From positions 2,046,001-2,110,000 of the forward strand of contig OZ240213.1 of the NCBI GenBank assembly GCA_965197555.1: DNA of 64,000 nucleotides, given 5' to 3'. Below are positions 1-7,085 of this stretch, one piece after another; positions within the stretch are counted from its first letter, which is position 1, and every line of letters starts with the position of its first letter. The position numbers and the translations under genes are program-made. The notes under the pieces were generated by a model. That model did not search any database. It saw nothing but the letters and a program-made list of their open reading frames with translations, and was not told the origin of the DNA. The DNA comes from G965197555 sp965197555. GTDB taxonomy: Bacteria > Chloroflexota > Dehalococcoidia > Lucifugimonadales > UBA3495.

Positions 1-330
1 TCCCGTCATAGCCGCCAGCTCAACAACGCCGACCGCCTCCGAAGTGCCGGAGTCACCGGACGGACCCCCGGCGACCTGCTTCCCGAGCTCCCCGAGAAGC
101 TCGGACACCTCCCTGGAATCGTCGGCAAGCCCGTAAAGATAGTCAGTCGAGATCCTCAGCTCCCTGACCGCACTCACCAGCCCATCAGCCCTCAACCCGG
201 ACCTGCCACGCTCAACGGCCGAAATCGTAGACTGGTCGTACTTCTCCCCCATCACCGCGGCAAGCTCGACCTGCTTCAACCCCCGCCGGCGCCGCGCCGC
301 CGCCAACCTCTTCCCAAACACGTTATCCAT
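1..330 (-). CDS. XRE-family transcriptional regulator (partial, runs off left edge)
   Basis: The reverse strand is open from an ATG at 330 to the window edge. About 110 residues are visible and the C-terminus is missing. Residues 1-65 form a classic XRE/HTH_3 DNA-binding domain: a KRLAAARRRRGLKQVELA helix, a QSTISAVERG recognition segment and a following DYLYGLAD helix. The tail is rich in Gly, Ser and Glu. It is divergent from the small HTH gene at 438, with about 107 bp between them, an arrangement like the repressor/Cro switches of phages and integrative elements. By family it should bind operators in that gap and control both directions. The target is inference. The frame ends only because the window does. 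Confidence 0.8.
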   Translation of the reverse strand, partial: MDNVFGKRLAAARRRRGLKQVELAAVMGEKYDQSTISAVERGRSGLRADGLVSAVRELRISTDYLYGLADDSREVSELLGELGKQVAGGPSGDSGTSEAVGVVELAAMTG

Positions 331-437
331 ATTCCCACCGCAGCCGCACCGCTATAAACCTCTTTCACAAGTATGCCATCTATATTACATCAACACGGTT
401 CTTGACAAAGGTATAGAACATCTGTATTATCCGCGGC
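331..437. promoter_or_regulatory. Divergent promoter/operator region with leaderless plus-strand promoter
   Basis: The plus strand carries TTGACA at 402-407 and TATTAT at 425-430 with an exact 17-bp spacer, a near-consensus sigma-70 promoter. The ATG at 438 lies 7 bases after the -10 box, so the transcript would be leaderless or nearly so. Two related direct repeats, GTATGCCATCTATATTA (371-387) and GTATAGAACATCTGTATTA (411-429), lie 40 bp apart. The second covers the -10 box, so they are good operator candidates for the divergent XRE protein. The minus strand has TTGTCA followed after about 18 bp by TATAGA, a possible promoter for the repressor. Confidence 0.65.
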
Positions 438-752
438 ATGGACAGCATATATATTAGAATCAAGACCCGGCTGCTCGAGACTGGAGTCACCCAGAGGCAG
501 GTCGCCCTCGTCCTGGACATAAACCACACGGGCCTCAGCCATACATTGAAGGGAAGAATCGCAAGGCCGCCCGACTTCGAGGAAAAGGTCAACGCGGCCA
601 TAGACGCCGTGCTCCAAGCCAGGCAGAAGGCCCAGGAGGTGTGGGAAGAGGGACTCGCCCGGGGACAGGAGACCTGCCGGATGACAAAGTCCAAACTCCG
701 CGAGCCCCTGGAAGCCCTAGACATGCCCGTCCCCACGGCGCAGATGCGATGA
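438..752 (+). CDS. Small Cro-like helix-turn-helix protein
   Basis: 104 residues. The N-terminal half (IKTRLLETGVTQRQVALVL then GLSHTLKGRI) reads as a compact XRE-like HTH. The second half is helical and charged. The start is chosen because the ATG sits just downstream of a consensus promoter, with no room for a Shine-Dalgarno site, which implies leaderless translation. The stop overlaps the next gene's ATG (ATGA at 749-752), so the two are probably translationally coupled. Position opposite a XRE repressor suggests a Cro-like or early regulatory role. No family can be named with certainty. Confidence 0.65.
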   Translation: MDSIYIRIKTRLLETGVTQRQVALVLDINHTGLSHTLKGRIARPPDFEEKVNAAIDAVLQARQKAQEVWEEGLARGQETCRMTKSKLREPLEALDMPVPTAQMR

Positions 753-1147
753 CCACCCCCAAGGCGCTGGAAGACTATATAGCCAGCCGGTACGGGGACA
801 CCGCTTCCGTCATGGTCAGGGACCCCGACAGCAGCTTCGGCTGGAGGCACTGGACCCTCGAGGACTCCCGGTCCCTTTCCAACTGGCTTGCCGCCGAACG
901 GAACCCGAACGGCACTCCGCCGCCCAAACGCATCTGTCACAACCTGGAGGAGGCCGCCAGGATCGCCGGAGTCGGCAGGCAGGCCATCAGAAGCTGGATC
1001 GAGAGGAAGACCAACCCCCTCCCTCACATCAGGGACGGCCGCCGCATCCTGATCCCCCACTCCGAGCTTGTCTGCTGGATAAGGGACGAAGCCCGCCGGG
1101 AAACGTCCTGCCCGGACGCTCGGGCCCGAAACGGCCACCGGCCATGA
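749..1147 (+). CDS. Excisionase-like MerR/HTH_17 protein
   Basis: 132 residues starting at the ATG that overlaps the previous stop. Residues 65-115 carry a HTH_17-type winged helix: NLEEAARIAGVGRQAIRSWI, then PLPHIRDGRRILIPHSELV, the usual recognition helix plus wing of excisionases and MerR-like DNA-binding modules. The N-terminal 60 residues are unassigned. It follows the Cro-like gene in one transcription unit, which fits an excision or directionality factor, or a simple regulator of the downstream replication genes. No integrase was found in the window, so the excisionase role is inference from fold and position. Confidence 0.6.
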   Translation: MTTPKALEDYIASRYGDTASVMVRDPDSSFGWRHWTLEDSRSLSNWLAAERNPNGTPPPKRICHNLEEAARIAGVGRQAIRSWIERKTNPLPHIRDGRRILIPHSELVCWIRDEARRETSCPDARARNGHRP

Positions 1148-1501
1148 GAACCCCCGACGCCGTTCCGGCCAGTCCGCCAGCCCAGATGGAGAGGTGACAG
1201 GCACAGCCTGACCACCAACAAGACCCCGGCGGCGGTGGTTCGAGAACGTCCGCCGCCGGGCTGACCGACACAAAACCGCCCGGGCCAGGAAGGGCCCGGG
1301 CGAACAAGGCGAGGAGGGTAGACAGCCACCTCATGAATATCTTAGCGCCTTCCCCAGCAATTGCCAATGGGGAAACCCACCGTTTCCCCGGAAACCGGCC
1401 CGGCCACCCTCCAACAGACCCGCCTGCGCTCCAGCCAACCAACCACGTACGCCAGGCCGGTTACTCCCCACGCCCAGCCCCAAGAGACCGGAGCGAACAA
1501 A
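1148..1501. other. Intergenic stretch with a strong hairpin
   Basis: No convincing gene. The open frames here have shadow-like Pro/Arg-rich composition. The one clear structure is the perfect 10-bp inverted repeat at 1277-1302. Nothing else recognisable. Confidence 0.5.
1277..1302 (+). terminator. Hairpin, possible terminator
   Basis: CGCCCGGGCC (1277-1286) pairs perfectly with GGCCCGGGCG (1293-1302) across a 6-base loop. It lies 130 bp after the excisionase-like gene. No T-tract follows, so it is either a weak intrinsic terminator, a processing hairpin or a protein-binding palindrome. Confidence 0.4.
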
Positions 1502-1675
1502 ATGCCGCAGCATCACGACGAGCCCATGACCCTGGAGGAATACCACGAACTCGCGGCCCAAGCCAGGGCCAACCTGGCCAAGCCCGTCGGCTCCCGCCCG
1601 ACCCCGACGATCGAGGAAAGCGTCCGGAAGCTCCGGCGGTTCACGGAGTTCGCCCTCTCAGGAGGTCTCCGATAG
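1502..1675 (+). CDS. Small hypothetical protein
   Basis: 57 residues from the ATG at 1502, with GGAG eight bases upstream. A longer in-frame start at 1361 adds Pro/Thr/Gln-rich sequence that looks non-coding, so the shorter form is preferred. The protein is polar and helical (EEYHELAAQARANLAK, then ESVRKLRRFTEFAL). It ends tail-to-tail with the minus-strand gene 1641-1934, overlapping by 35 bp. No family recognised. Confidence 0.4.
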   Translation: MPQHHDEPMTLEEYHELAAQARANLAKPVGSRPTPTIEESVRKLRRFTEFALSGGLR

Positions 1676-1934
1676 TCCGAAAAGCAGCCGCGTAGGAGCA
1701 CTGGGCCAACCGGACGAACTCCTCCGGGTTCTCCCGGACGTTCTCAACGTCAATCCGGAACAGCTCCAGGACCTCTTCAGGGAGGTCTCCAGCGGACCCG
1801 AGTTCCAGAGCCCTGGCATTCTCGGCCAGGACGAGGTCCGGCTGCTCGTGGAATAGAAACATGAATTGGTCGATCCAACGGCCGACCCACTCCCGGTACT
1901 CCAACTCCCGGTACTCCAACTCTGCACGATCCAT
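1641..1934 (-). CDS. Small acidic hypothetical protein
   Basis: 97 residues on the minus strand, beginning at ATG 1934 with GGAGGT about ten bases before it. That is a strong ribosome site and the main reason to accept this gene against the plus-strand trend. The sequence is acidic and helical (EEVLELFRIDVENVRENPEEF, then LAQCSYAAAFRTIGDLLRG), with natural composition. A 15-bp tandem duplication (1889-1918) gives a repeated ELEYR at the N-terminus. It is divergent from the helicase starting at 1981. Function unknown. It could be a small regulator or anti-defence protein, but nothing in the sequence shows this. Confidence 0.5.
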   Translation of the reverse strand: MDRAELEYRELEYREWVGRWIDQFMFLFHEQPDLVLAENARALELGSAGDLPEEVLELFRIDVENVRENPEEFVRLAQCSYAAAFRTIGDLLRGRTP

Positions 1935-1980
1935 GGAAGAGCAGACCTCCAACAGAAACTTGGACAGGAACCACAGACAA

Positions 1981-3404
1981 ATGTACACCGCCGCCGCCAA
2001 CCTGAAAACAGAGCCCTGGCCCCACCAGCAGGAGGCCATCGACTTCGTCCGAGACAAGCCGGGCGCAATGCTGGCCATCGAAATGGGCGCCGGAAAGTCC
2101 CTCTGCAACATCGCCCTCATGAACGAGCTCGAGTGCCAACGCACCCTCATCGTATGTCCCCTGTCCATCGTCGACCACGTGTGGCCAGCCCAGATCCTCA
2201 CCCACAGCGCCCGGGAATACCGGATCGTCACCCTGGGAGACCGGGTTCCCGGAGTCAAGGCCAAGCTCAAGAAGGCCCAGGAAGCCCTCGCCAGCAGGAG
2301 GCCCACCCCGGTGGTCGTCATCATCAACTACGACTCCGCCTGGCGGGAACCACTGGGCAGCTGGCTCCTGTCCCAGTCCTGGGACCCGTGGTATGGGACG
2401 AGATACACCGGCTCAAGAGCGCCGCAGGCAAGGCCTCCAGATGGGCGTCCAAGCTGGCTGACCGTACACCACGCCGGCTGGGCAATACCGGCACCCCCAT
2501 GCCCAACACCCCGCTGGACATCTACGCCCAGTTCCGGGCGCTGAACAAGCGCGTCTACGGCACCTCCAACCAATCCTTCCGGGACCGGTACGCCGTCATT
2601 GAGGATACCGGCTTCTTCCGCGAGACCCCGGACGGCAAGAGGGAGCCGGTGAAGAGAATCACCGGATACCAGAACCTCCAGGAGCTCCATCAGAAGTTCT
2701 ACTCCATCGCCTACCGGGTCGCCGCCGCCGACGTCCTGGACCTGCCGGAAGCCCGGAAGTCCTACTACCCAGTGGCCCTGGGCCCCAGGGCCCAGCAGTC
2801 CTACCTCCAGATGGAACAGAGCCTGAAAGCCGACCTGGAAGAGGGCAGGGTGGTCACCGCCGCCAACGCCCTGGCCAGGCTGCTCCGGCTCCAACAGCTG
2901 ACCTCGGGCTACGCGCCCGACCAGAACGGGGCCGTGGTACGGATCGACGACGCCAAGACCCGGGCGCTGGAGGACATCATCCAGGACCTGGGACCCGGCG
3001 AGCCCCTGGTCGTATTCGCCCGGTTCCGGCCCGATCTCGACGCGGTCCTTGAAACCGCCCAAAAGCAGGACCGGCCAGCCTACCAGATCTCAGGAGAAGC
3101 CAAACAGCTGGACGATTGGCTGGAACACGGCGGAGTGCTCGCCGTCCAGATACAGGCCGGAGGCCTGGGGCTGGACCTGACGAAGGCACGCTACTGCGTT
3201 TACTACAGCCCCGGATTCGGGCTGGGCGAGTACCTCCAGAGCATGGCCAGGCTCCACCGGCCCGGGCAGACCAGGCCGGTCCAGTACATCCACCTCATCG
3301 CCGCCGGCACCGTCGACGAGCTGGTCGTCAGAGCCCTCGACCGCAAGGAGGACCTGATCGACCGGGTCCTCACCAACCGGTCACTCACCGAAGTCACAGA
3401 CTAA
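1981..3404 (+). CDS. SNF2-family DEAD-box-like helicase, interrupted by one frameshift
   Basis: A superfamily 2 SNF2-like ATPase of about 474 residues once the frame is repaired. The N-terminal part (1981 to about 2386) has the helicase Q-like segment, Walker A (EMGAGKSLCNIAL), motif Ia (TLIVCPLSIVDHVW) and motif III lead-in. The remainder continues one frame over with the DEXH box VVWDEIHRLKS, GNTGTPMPN, and the C-terminal RecA lobe ending QSMARLHRPGQTRPVQYIHLI (motif VI). Adding a single C to the CCC at 2385-2387 restores SWDPVVWDEIH. The start at 1981 has AGGA upstream; longer starts at 1861 and 1933 run through a tandem repeat. Such helicases are common in phage and plasmid replication modules, where they remodel DNA or replication complexes. 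Either a sequencing indel or a real inactivating mutation. Confidence 0.8.
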
Positions 3405-3427
3405 CCCAAAAAAGGAAACAGGAAGCC

Positions 3428-3832
3428 ATGAGCGTCAAGCAAGTCGAGGAATACATCCAGAAGACCCTCAGGAAGCGAGAGATAGAAACCCAGCTGAACG
3501 CCCTGAAAGAGGAGATCGCCAGGGACGAAAGGGAACTCTGCGACTACTTCGCCAGCGAGTCCCTGCAGAACATCAAGACCGCCAGCGGCCAAGCCTACCT
3601 CAGCCGGGAGATATTCGCCAGCCTGATCAAGGGAGACGACGGGACCTACACCAAGGCCCACGCCGCCCTGAGAAGGAACGGGCTGAAGCACCTGGTCAAG
3701 GGACACGTCTATCCCCAGTCGCTCACCTCCTACGTGAGGGAACAGGAGGAGCTGGAGCAGCCCCTGCCGAAGACTCTCCTGAAACACTTCAACATCGCCG
3801 AGGTGTTCCGAATCCGGGTACGGAGCAGCTGA
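3428..3832 (+). CDS. Phage-type hypothetical protein with N-terminal coiled coil
   Basis: 134 residues from ATG 3428, preceded by an AGGAAG ribosome site. Residues 1-45 form a charged coiled coil (KTLRKREIETQLNALKEEI). The rest has a pattern seen in many phage early-region proteins: SLQNIKTASGQAYLSREIFASL, then an ALRRNGLKHLVKG helix, a SLTSYVREQEE helix and an IAEVFRIRV terminus. It follows the helicase by 23 bp and precedes the putative ssDNA-binding protein, so a replication or recombination accessory role (Gam- or Gp157-like) is plausible. The family is not assigned with certainty. Confidence 0.6.
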   Translation: MSVKQVEEYIQKTLRKREIETQLNALKEEIARDERELCDYFASESLQNIKTASGQAYLSREIFASLIKGDDGTYTKAHAALRRNGLKHLVKGHVYPQSLTSYVREQEELEQPLPKTLLKHFNIAEVFRIRVRSS

Positions 3833-3887
3833 TCGGAACGGAACAAAAAGCGCAAGGCGCAAGAAACAAAAACAAGGAGCAAAGCCC

Positions 3888-4796
3888 ATGCCAAAAGCCA
3901 AGGACCAAGCTACCCAGGACCAAGCTACCCAGGACCAAGCTGGCCAGGACCAAGCTGGCCAGGACCAAGCTGGCCAGGACCAAGCTGGCCAGGACCAAGC
4001 TGGCCAGGACCAAGCTGGCCAGGACCAAGCTGGCCAGGACCAAGCTGGCCAGGACCAGCAACCAGCTCAAAGCATCGCCACCAAGGAGAGCTTCAACTTC
4101 CAGGCGCTGAGCCTCACTGAGGAGGAGAGCCACGAGTTCATCACCGCGATACGGGAGAACCTGGGCGGCGAGTCCATGACCGACCGGGACCTCGACCGGA
4201 TCACCCTCCCCGCCGGCGGAGCCCGCCAGTGGGAGGTGCCCACGGCCGAGGGCAGTGAGTACCAGGAGTTCCTCGAGGGGATCATCATCCACCAGACCAA
4301 CCCCAGGGCCTACTGGAAGCAGAGCCTGGACGAGAGCGGGCAGAAGACCCCGCCCGACTGCTCCAGCCCCGACGGGATCATGGGGTCCGGGGACATCGGA
4401 ATCGACGACGGCCACACCAGGGCCTGCAACACCTGCCCCTTCAACGAGTGGGGGTCGGCCGATAGAGGGAACGGCAAGGCCTGCAAGGAGAAGAAGATGC
4501 TCTTCCTCCTAAGGGAAGGGGACATTCTCCCCGTGGTCGTGCAGGTGCCCAGCACCTCCCTCGCCCAGGTCAAGAAGCACATGATGCGGCTGGCCTCCCA
4601 GCGCCCTCCTCTCCGGTACTACTACACCATCACGGAGATGGGACTGGAGAGGGTGACCGGCGACCCGTTCGACTACGCCCGGGTCACCTTCCGCACCGCC
4701 GGCGAAGTGCCGCCGGATATGCGGAACCAGCTGGAGGGCTACCGCGACGCGGTGGTCAACACGATCTCGGCCGTAACCGTCGAGCAGGACGAGTAG
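3888..4796 (+). CDS. Putative phage single-stranded-DNA-binding-like protein with DQAGQ repeat tail
   Basis: 302 residues with AAGGAG before the ATG. Residues 6-55 are ten perfect five-residue repeats (two DQATQ, eight DQAGQ), a disordered N-terminal arm. The folded part (about residues 65-300) has a Cys-containing block (CNTCPFNEWGS, later GKACKEKKMLFLLREGD) followed by beta-rich sequence (PVVVQVPSTSL, RYYYTITEMG, YARVTFRT), the pattern of a widely found phage/plasmid protein next to primases and helicases. An OB-fold ssDNA-binding role is inferred from this pattern and from its place between helicase and primase. It is not proven by a named motif. Confidence 0.55.
   Translation: MPKAKDQATQDQATQDQAGQDQAGQDQAGQDQAGQDQAGQDQAGQDQAGQDQAGQDQQPAQSIATKESFNFQALSLTEEESHEFITAIRENLGGESMTDRDLDRITLPAGGARQWEVPTAEGSEYQEFLEGIIIHQTNPRAYWKQSLDESGQKTPPDCSSPDGIMGSGDIGIDDGHTRACNTCPFNEWGSADRGNGKACKEKKMLFLLREGDILPVVVQVPSTSLAQVKKHMMRLASQRPPLRYYYTITEMGLERVTGDPFDYARVTFRTAGEVPPDMRNQLEGYRDAVVNTISAVTVEQDE
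3903..4052 (+). repeat. In-frame 15-bp minisatellite (10 units)
   Basis: Ten tandem copies of GACCAAGCTGGCCAG, the first two with ACC in place of GGC (DQATQ instead of DQAGQ). All copies are otherwise identical at nucleotide level. This points to recent expansion by slippage or recombination, and copy number probably varies between strains. Confidence 0.9.
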
Positions 4797-4807
4797 GGAG
4801 CGAGGCC

Positions 4808-6685
4808 ATGAACCCCAGGGAGTTCCTGACAGCCCTGTGGGGAGACCCCCCGCCGGGACAGGCCCAAGTCTGGATGTCGCCGAAAAAGCGGCTCGTCCTC
4901 TACCGCTCCCTCGAGCGGGTCACCGAGGACATGGCCGCATACCCGGACCGGAACATCTACACGGGCGCGGCCCTCGCCGCGCCCGAGGCGCGGGTCCGCA
5001 GGGACAACCGGGCCAAAGCCCACGAGGCGTACGCCATAGCCGGCCTCTGGGCCGACGCGGACATTGCCCACGAGGTCCACAAGAAGACCGCGCTGCCCCC
5101 CACCAGGGAGGCCGCGCGGTCCGCCCTCGAAGAGACCGGATACGCCCCCACCATTCTCATTGACTCCGGGCACGGCCTCCAGGCCTGGTGGCTCTTCACC
5201 GAGCCCTGGATCCTGCCCGAAGACCGGGAACGCGACAGGGCCAACGCCCTCACCATCTGGTGGCACGACCAGCTCACCGCCATCCTCGGGAAGCACGGCT
5301 GGAAGATAGACGCCACCCACGACCTCGCCCGGGTGATGAGACTCCCAGGCACCACCAACCACAAGGACCCGGCCAACCCCGTCCAGGCAACCGCTATCAC
5401 CGGAGACGGCCCCCGGCACCAGCGGGAGGCGTTCCTGGACCGGATGCCGGAAACATACCTCCAGCAGGGCCATGACGCCCAGGAACGCAGCCGCGAAGCC
5501 CGGGAACGCAACCGCAGAGGACGGAACGGCGCCAGGCCCCAGGAACCGGGGAACCAGACCCAACCCGCCTCAGGAGGAGAACCCGCCTCAGAAAAACTCG
5601 CCTCAGGCGCCTCAGGCGCCTCAGGAGAACCCGCCTCAGGAAGACTCGACTCAGGAAGAGTCGACTCAGGCGCCTCAGGAGGACTCGACTCAGGAGGACT
5701 CGACTCAGGAAAAGTCGACTCAGGCGCCTCAGGAGGGCTCACCTCAGGAAGGCTCGCCCTGAGACCCGACGCCGAGCCCCCGTCCGAGCACTTCGCTGTC
5801 CTCCTGACCAACGACGTGAAATTCCGCCGGTCCTGGGAGGGCTCCCGGAAGGACCTCACCGACGACTCCCCCTCCGGCTACGACATGAGCCTCGCCACCA
5901 TCGCCGCTTCCGCAGACTGGACCGACCAGGAGATAGCAGACCTCATCATCGCCAAGCGGCGCAAGCACGGCTACGACCTGAAGCTCCGGGAGACCTACTA
6001 CGCCAACACCATCGCCAAGGCCAGAGAGCCGCAGGCGCAGGCCCAGGCGCAGGAAAACCTGGAAGAGGCGCTGGAACAGGAAAACTCCGAATGGAGGCAG
6101 AAGACCCTCCTGGAGAACCTCAGCAAGCTCCTGGGAGTCAGGATCGACCGGATGGTCAAGTACCTGGGCGACCCCCCGATCTACTGGATGGAGACCCCCC
6201 AGGGAAACATCACCATCGGCAAAATCGAACGGCTCACCAAGCAGAGGACCTTCCGGGACGCGATCGCAACGACCACGGGCACCCTCATCAGGATGGCCAA
6301 GGACCCCGCGTGGGACAAGCGTCTCCAGGCCCTGCTCAACTGCTGCGAGGAGGAGTCCGTCGGCCAGGCCTCAAGCCCCGAGGAAGAAATCCGGGCCTGG
6401 GTCGAGGAATACCTGAGCTCCTCGGCCATCGAGAGCGAGCTCCACCGGGCCGCCGTCGTCAGGGGACCGTTCATCAAAGACGGCGTCGTCCACCTGTTCC
6501 CCGACACCCTCAGGCGCTGGATCGAGATAAATACCGGCCAAAAACTGGACACCCACACCCTGGGCAGGCGCCTGAGGCTGCTCGGAGCACACCCCGAGGG
6601 GGTGAATATGACCCTAAACGACAAGCGGACCACACGAAGCTGCTGGCTTCTCCCACCCAAATGGAGGCCTCCCGTGGACGATTGA
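4808..6685 (+). CDS. AEP-superfamily DNA primase (prim-pol type)
   Basis: 625 residues, GGGAG before the ATG. The N-terminal 200 residues show the three primase-polymerase motifs: WADADI with metal-binding Asp83 and Asp85, SGHGLQAWW at 120-128, and D172 followed by RVMRLPGTTNHK at 175-186. A low-complexity linker (about 255-320) is built of SG-rich nine-base repeats. It is followed by a primase-associated helical domain (FRRSWEGSRKDLTDDSPSGY, then LIIAKRRKHG) and a C-terminal region resembling a DNA-binding winged helix (FPDTLRRWIEINTG, then HTLGRRLRLLG). It synthesises primers for replication of the element, working with the flanking helicases. The candidate origin lies directly downstream. 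Confidence 0.75.
   Translation: MNPREFLTALWGDPPPGQAQVWMSPKKRLVLYRSLERVTEDMAAYPDRNIYTGAALAAPEARVRRDNRAKAHEAYAIAGLWADADIAHEVHKKTALPPTREAARSALEETGYAPTILIDSGHGLQAWWLFTEPWILPEDRERDRANALTIWWHDQLTAILGKHGWKIDATHDLARVMRLPGTTNHKDPANPVQATAITGDGPRHQREAFLDRMPETYLQQGHDAQERSREARERNRRGRNGARPQEPGNQTQPASGGEPASEKLASGASGASGEPASGRLDSGRVDSGASGGLDSGGLDSGKVDSGASGGLTSGRLALRPDAEPPSEHFAVLLTNDVKFRRSWEGSRKDLTDDSPSGYDMSLATIAASADWTDQEIADLIIAKRRKHGYDLKLRETYYANTIAKAREPQAQAQAQENLEEALEQENSEWRQKTLLENLSKLLGVRIDRMVKYLGDPPIYWMETPQGNITIGKIERLTKQRTFRDAIATTTGTLIRMAKDPAWDKRLQALLNCCEEESVGQASSPEEEIRAWVEEYLSSSAIESELHRAAVVRGPFIKDGVVHLFPDTLRRWIEINTGQKLDTHTLGRRLRLLGAHPEGVNMTLNDKRTTRSCWLLPPKWRPPVDD
5569..5757 (+). repeat. Nine-base CTCAGG repeats inside the primase linker
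   Basis: About twenty imperfect in-frame nine-base units of the forms GCCTCAGGA/C and GACTCAGGA encode a Ser/Gly/Asp/Ala linker between the primase catalytic and C-terminal domains. The strict repetition of TCAGG is a nucleotide-level signal, suggesting slippage expansion. A role as a recombination or packaging signal cannot be excluded. Confidence 0.75.
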
Positions 6686-6802
6686 ACGACGCCGGGCCCA
6701 GCCCGGCATCCAGCAAGCCCAAAGCTGAAACAGCCTCGAGAAAAGAGAAAACGGGGTTGCCGGGAGAGCTGCGGCCAAGGCCCGGACCCCCCACACCCGC
6801 AA

Positions 6803-6835
6803 ACGAGGGGCCCGCAGCCAGAACCGCCCCCTCGT
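6803..6835. repeat. Inverted repeat next to iterons
   Basis: ACGAGGGG (6803-6810) and CCCCTCGT (6828-6835) form an 8-bp stem with a 17-base loop just after the primase gene. It could be a terminator without T-tract or the structured edge of the putative origin. Confidence 0.4.
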
Positions 6836-6883
6836 GTAATAGGTGAAAAAAACAGAAGAAAATTTCTTCCGATGTTGAATTTC

Positions 6884-7010
6884 AGCTATTCAGCTATTCA
6901 GGAGGTCTGTCGAGCCGTGTTTTTGTATCTGAAATAGCCCCGTTTTGGTGAATAGCTTCTACCCAATTCCAGCTATTCACAGCTATTCACAGCTATTCAC
7001 AGCTATTCAC
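6884..7010. other. Candidate replication origin with AGCTATTCAC iterons
   Basis: Four perfect head-to-tail copies of AGCTATTCAC fill 6971-7010, one inverted copy (GTGAATAGCT) sits at 6949-6958, and two overlapping AGCTATTCA copies lie at 6884-6900. The intervening DNA (6841-6960) is markedly more A/T-rich than its surroundings. The block lies in the only sizeable gap between the primase and the UvrD-like helicase. This combination of iterons, AT-rich DNA and adjacent primase is the usual anatomy of a plasmid or phage origin. An alternative is an operator array for the helicase operon. Confidence 0.6.
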
Positions 7011-7085
7011 CCTAAAATGCCCCCGCGCAGGAAGGGCAAAAAATTTTCAACGATTTTCTCCCATATACACGAGGCGGCGAAGACG

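Noticed and set aside
6971..7010. CRISPR array
   Set aside because: The repeats are 10 bp and directly adjacent without spacers, so they are iterons, not CRISPR.
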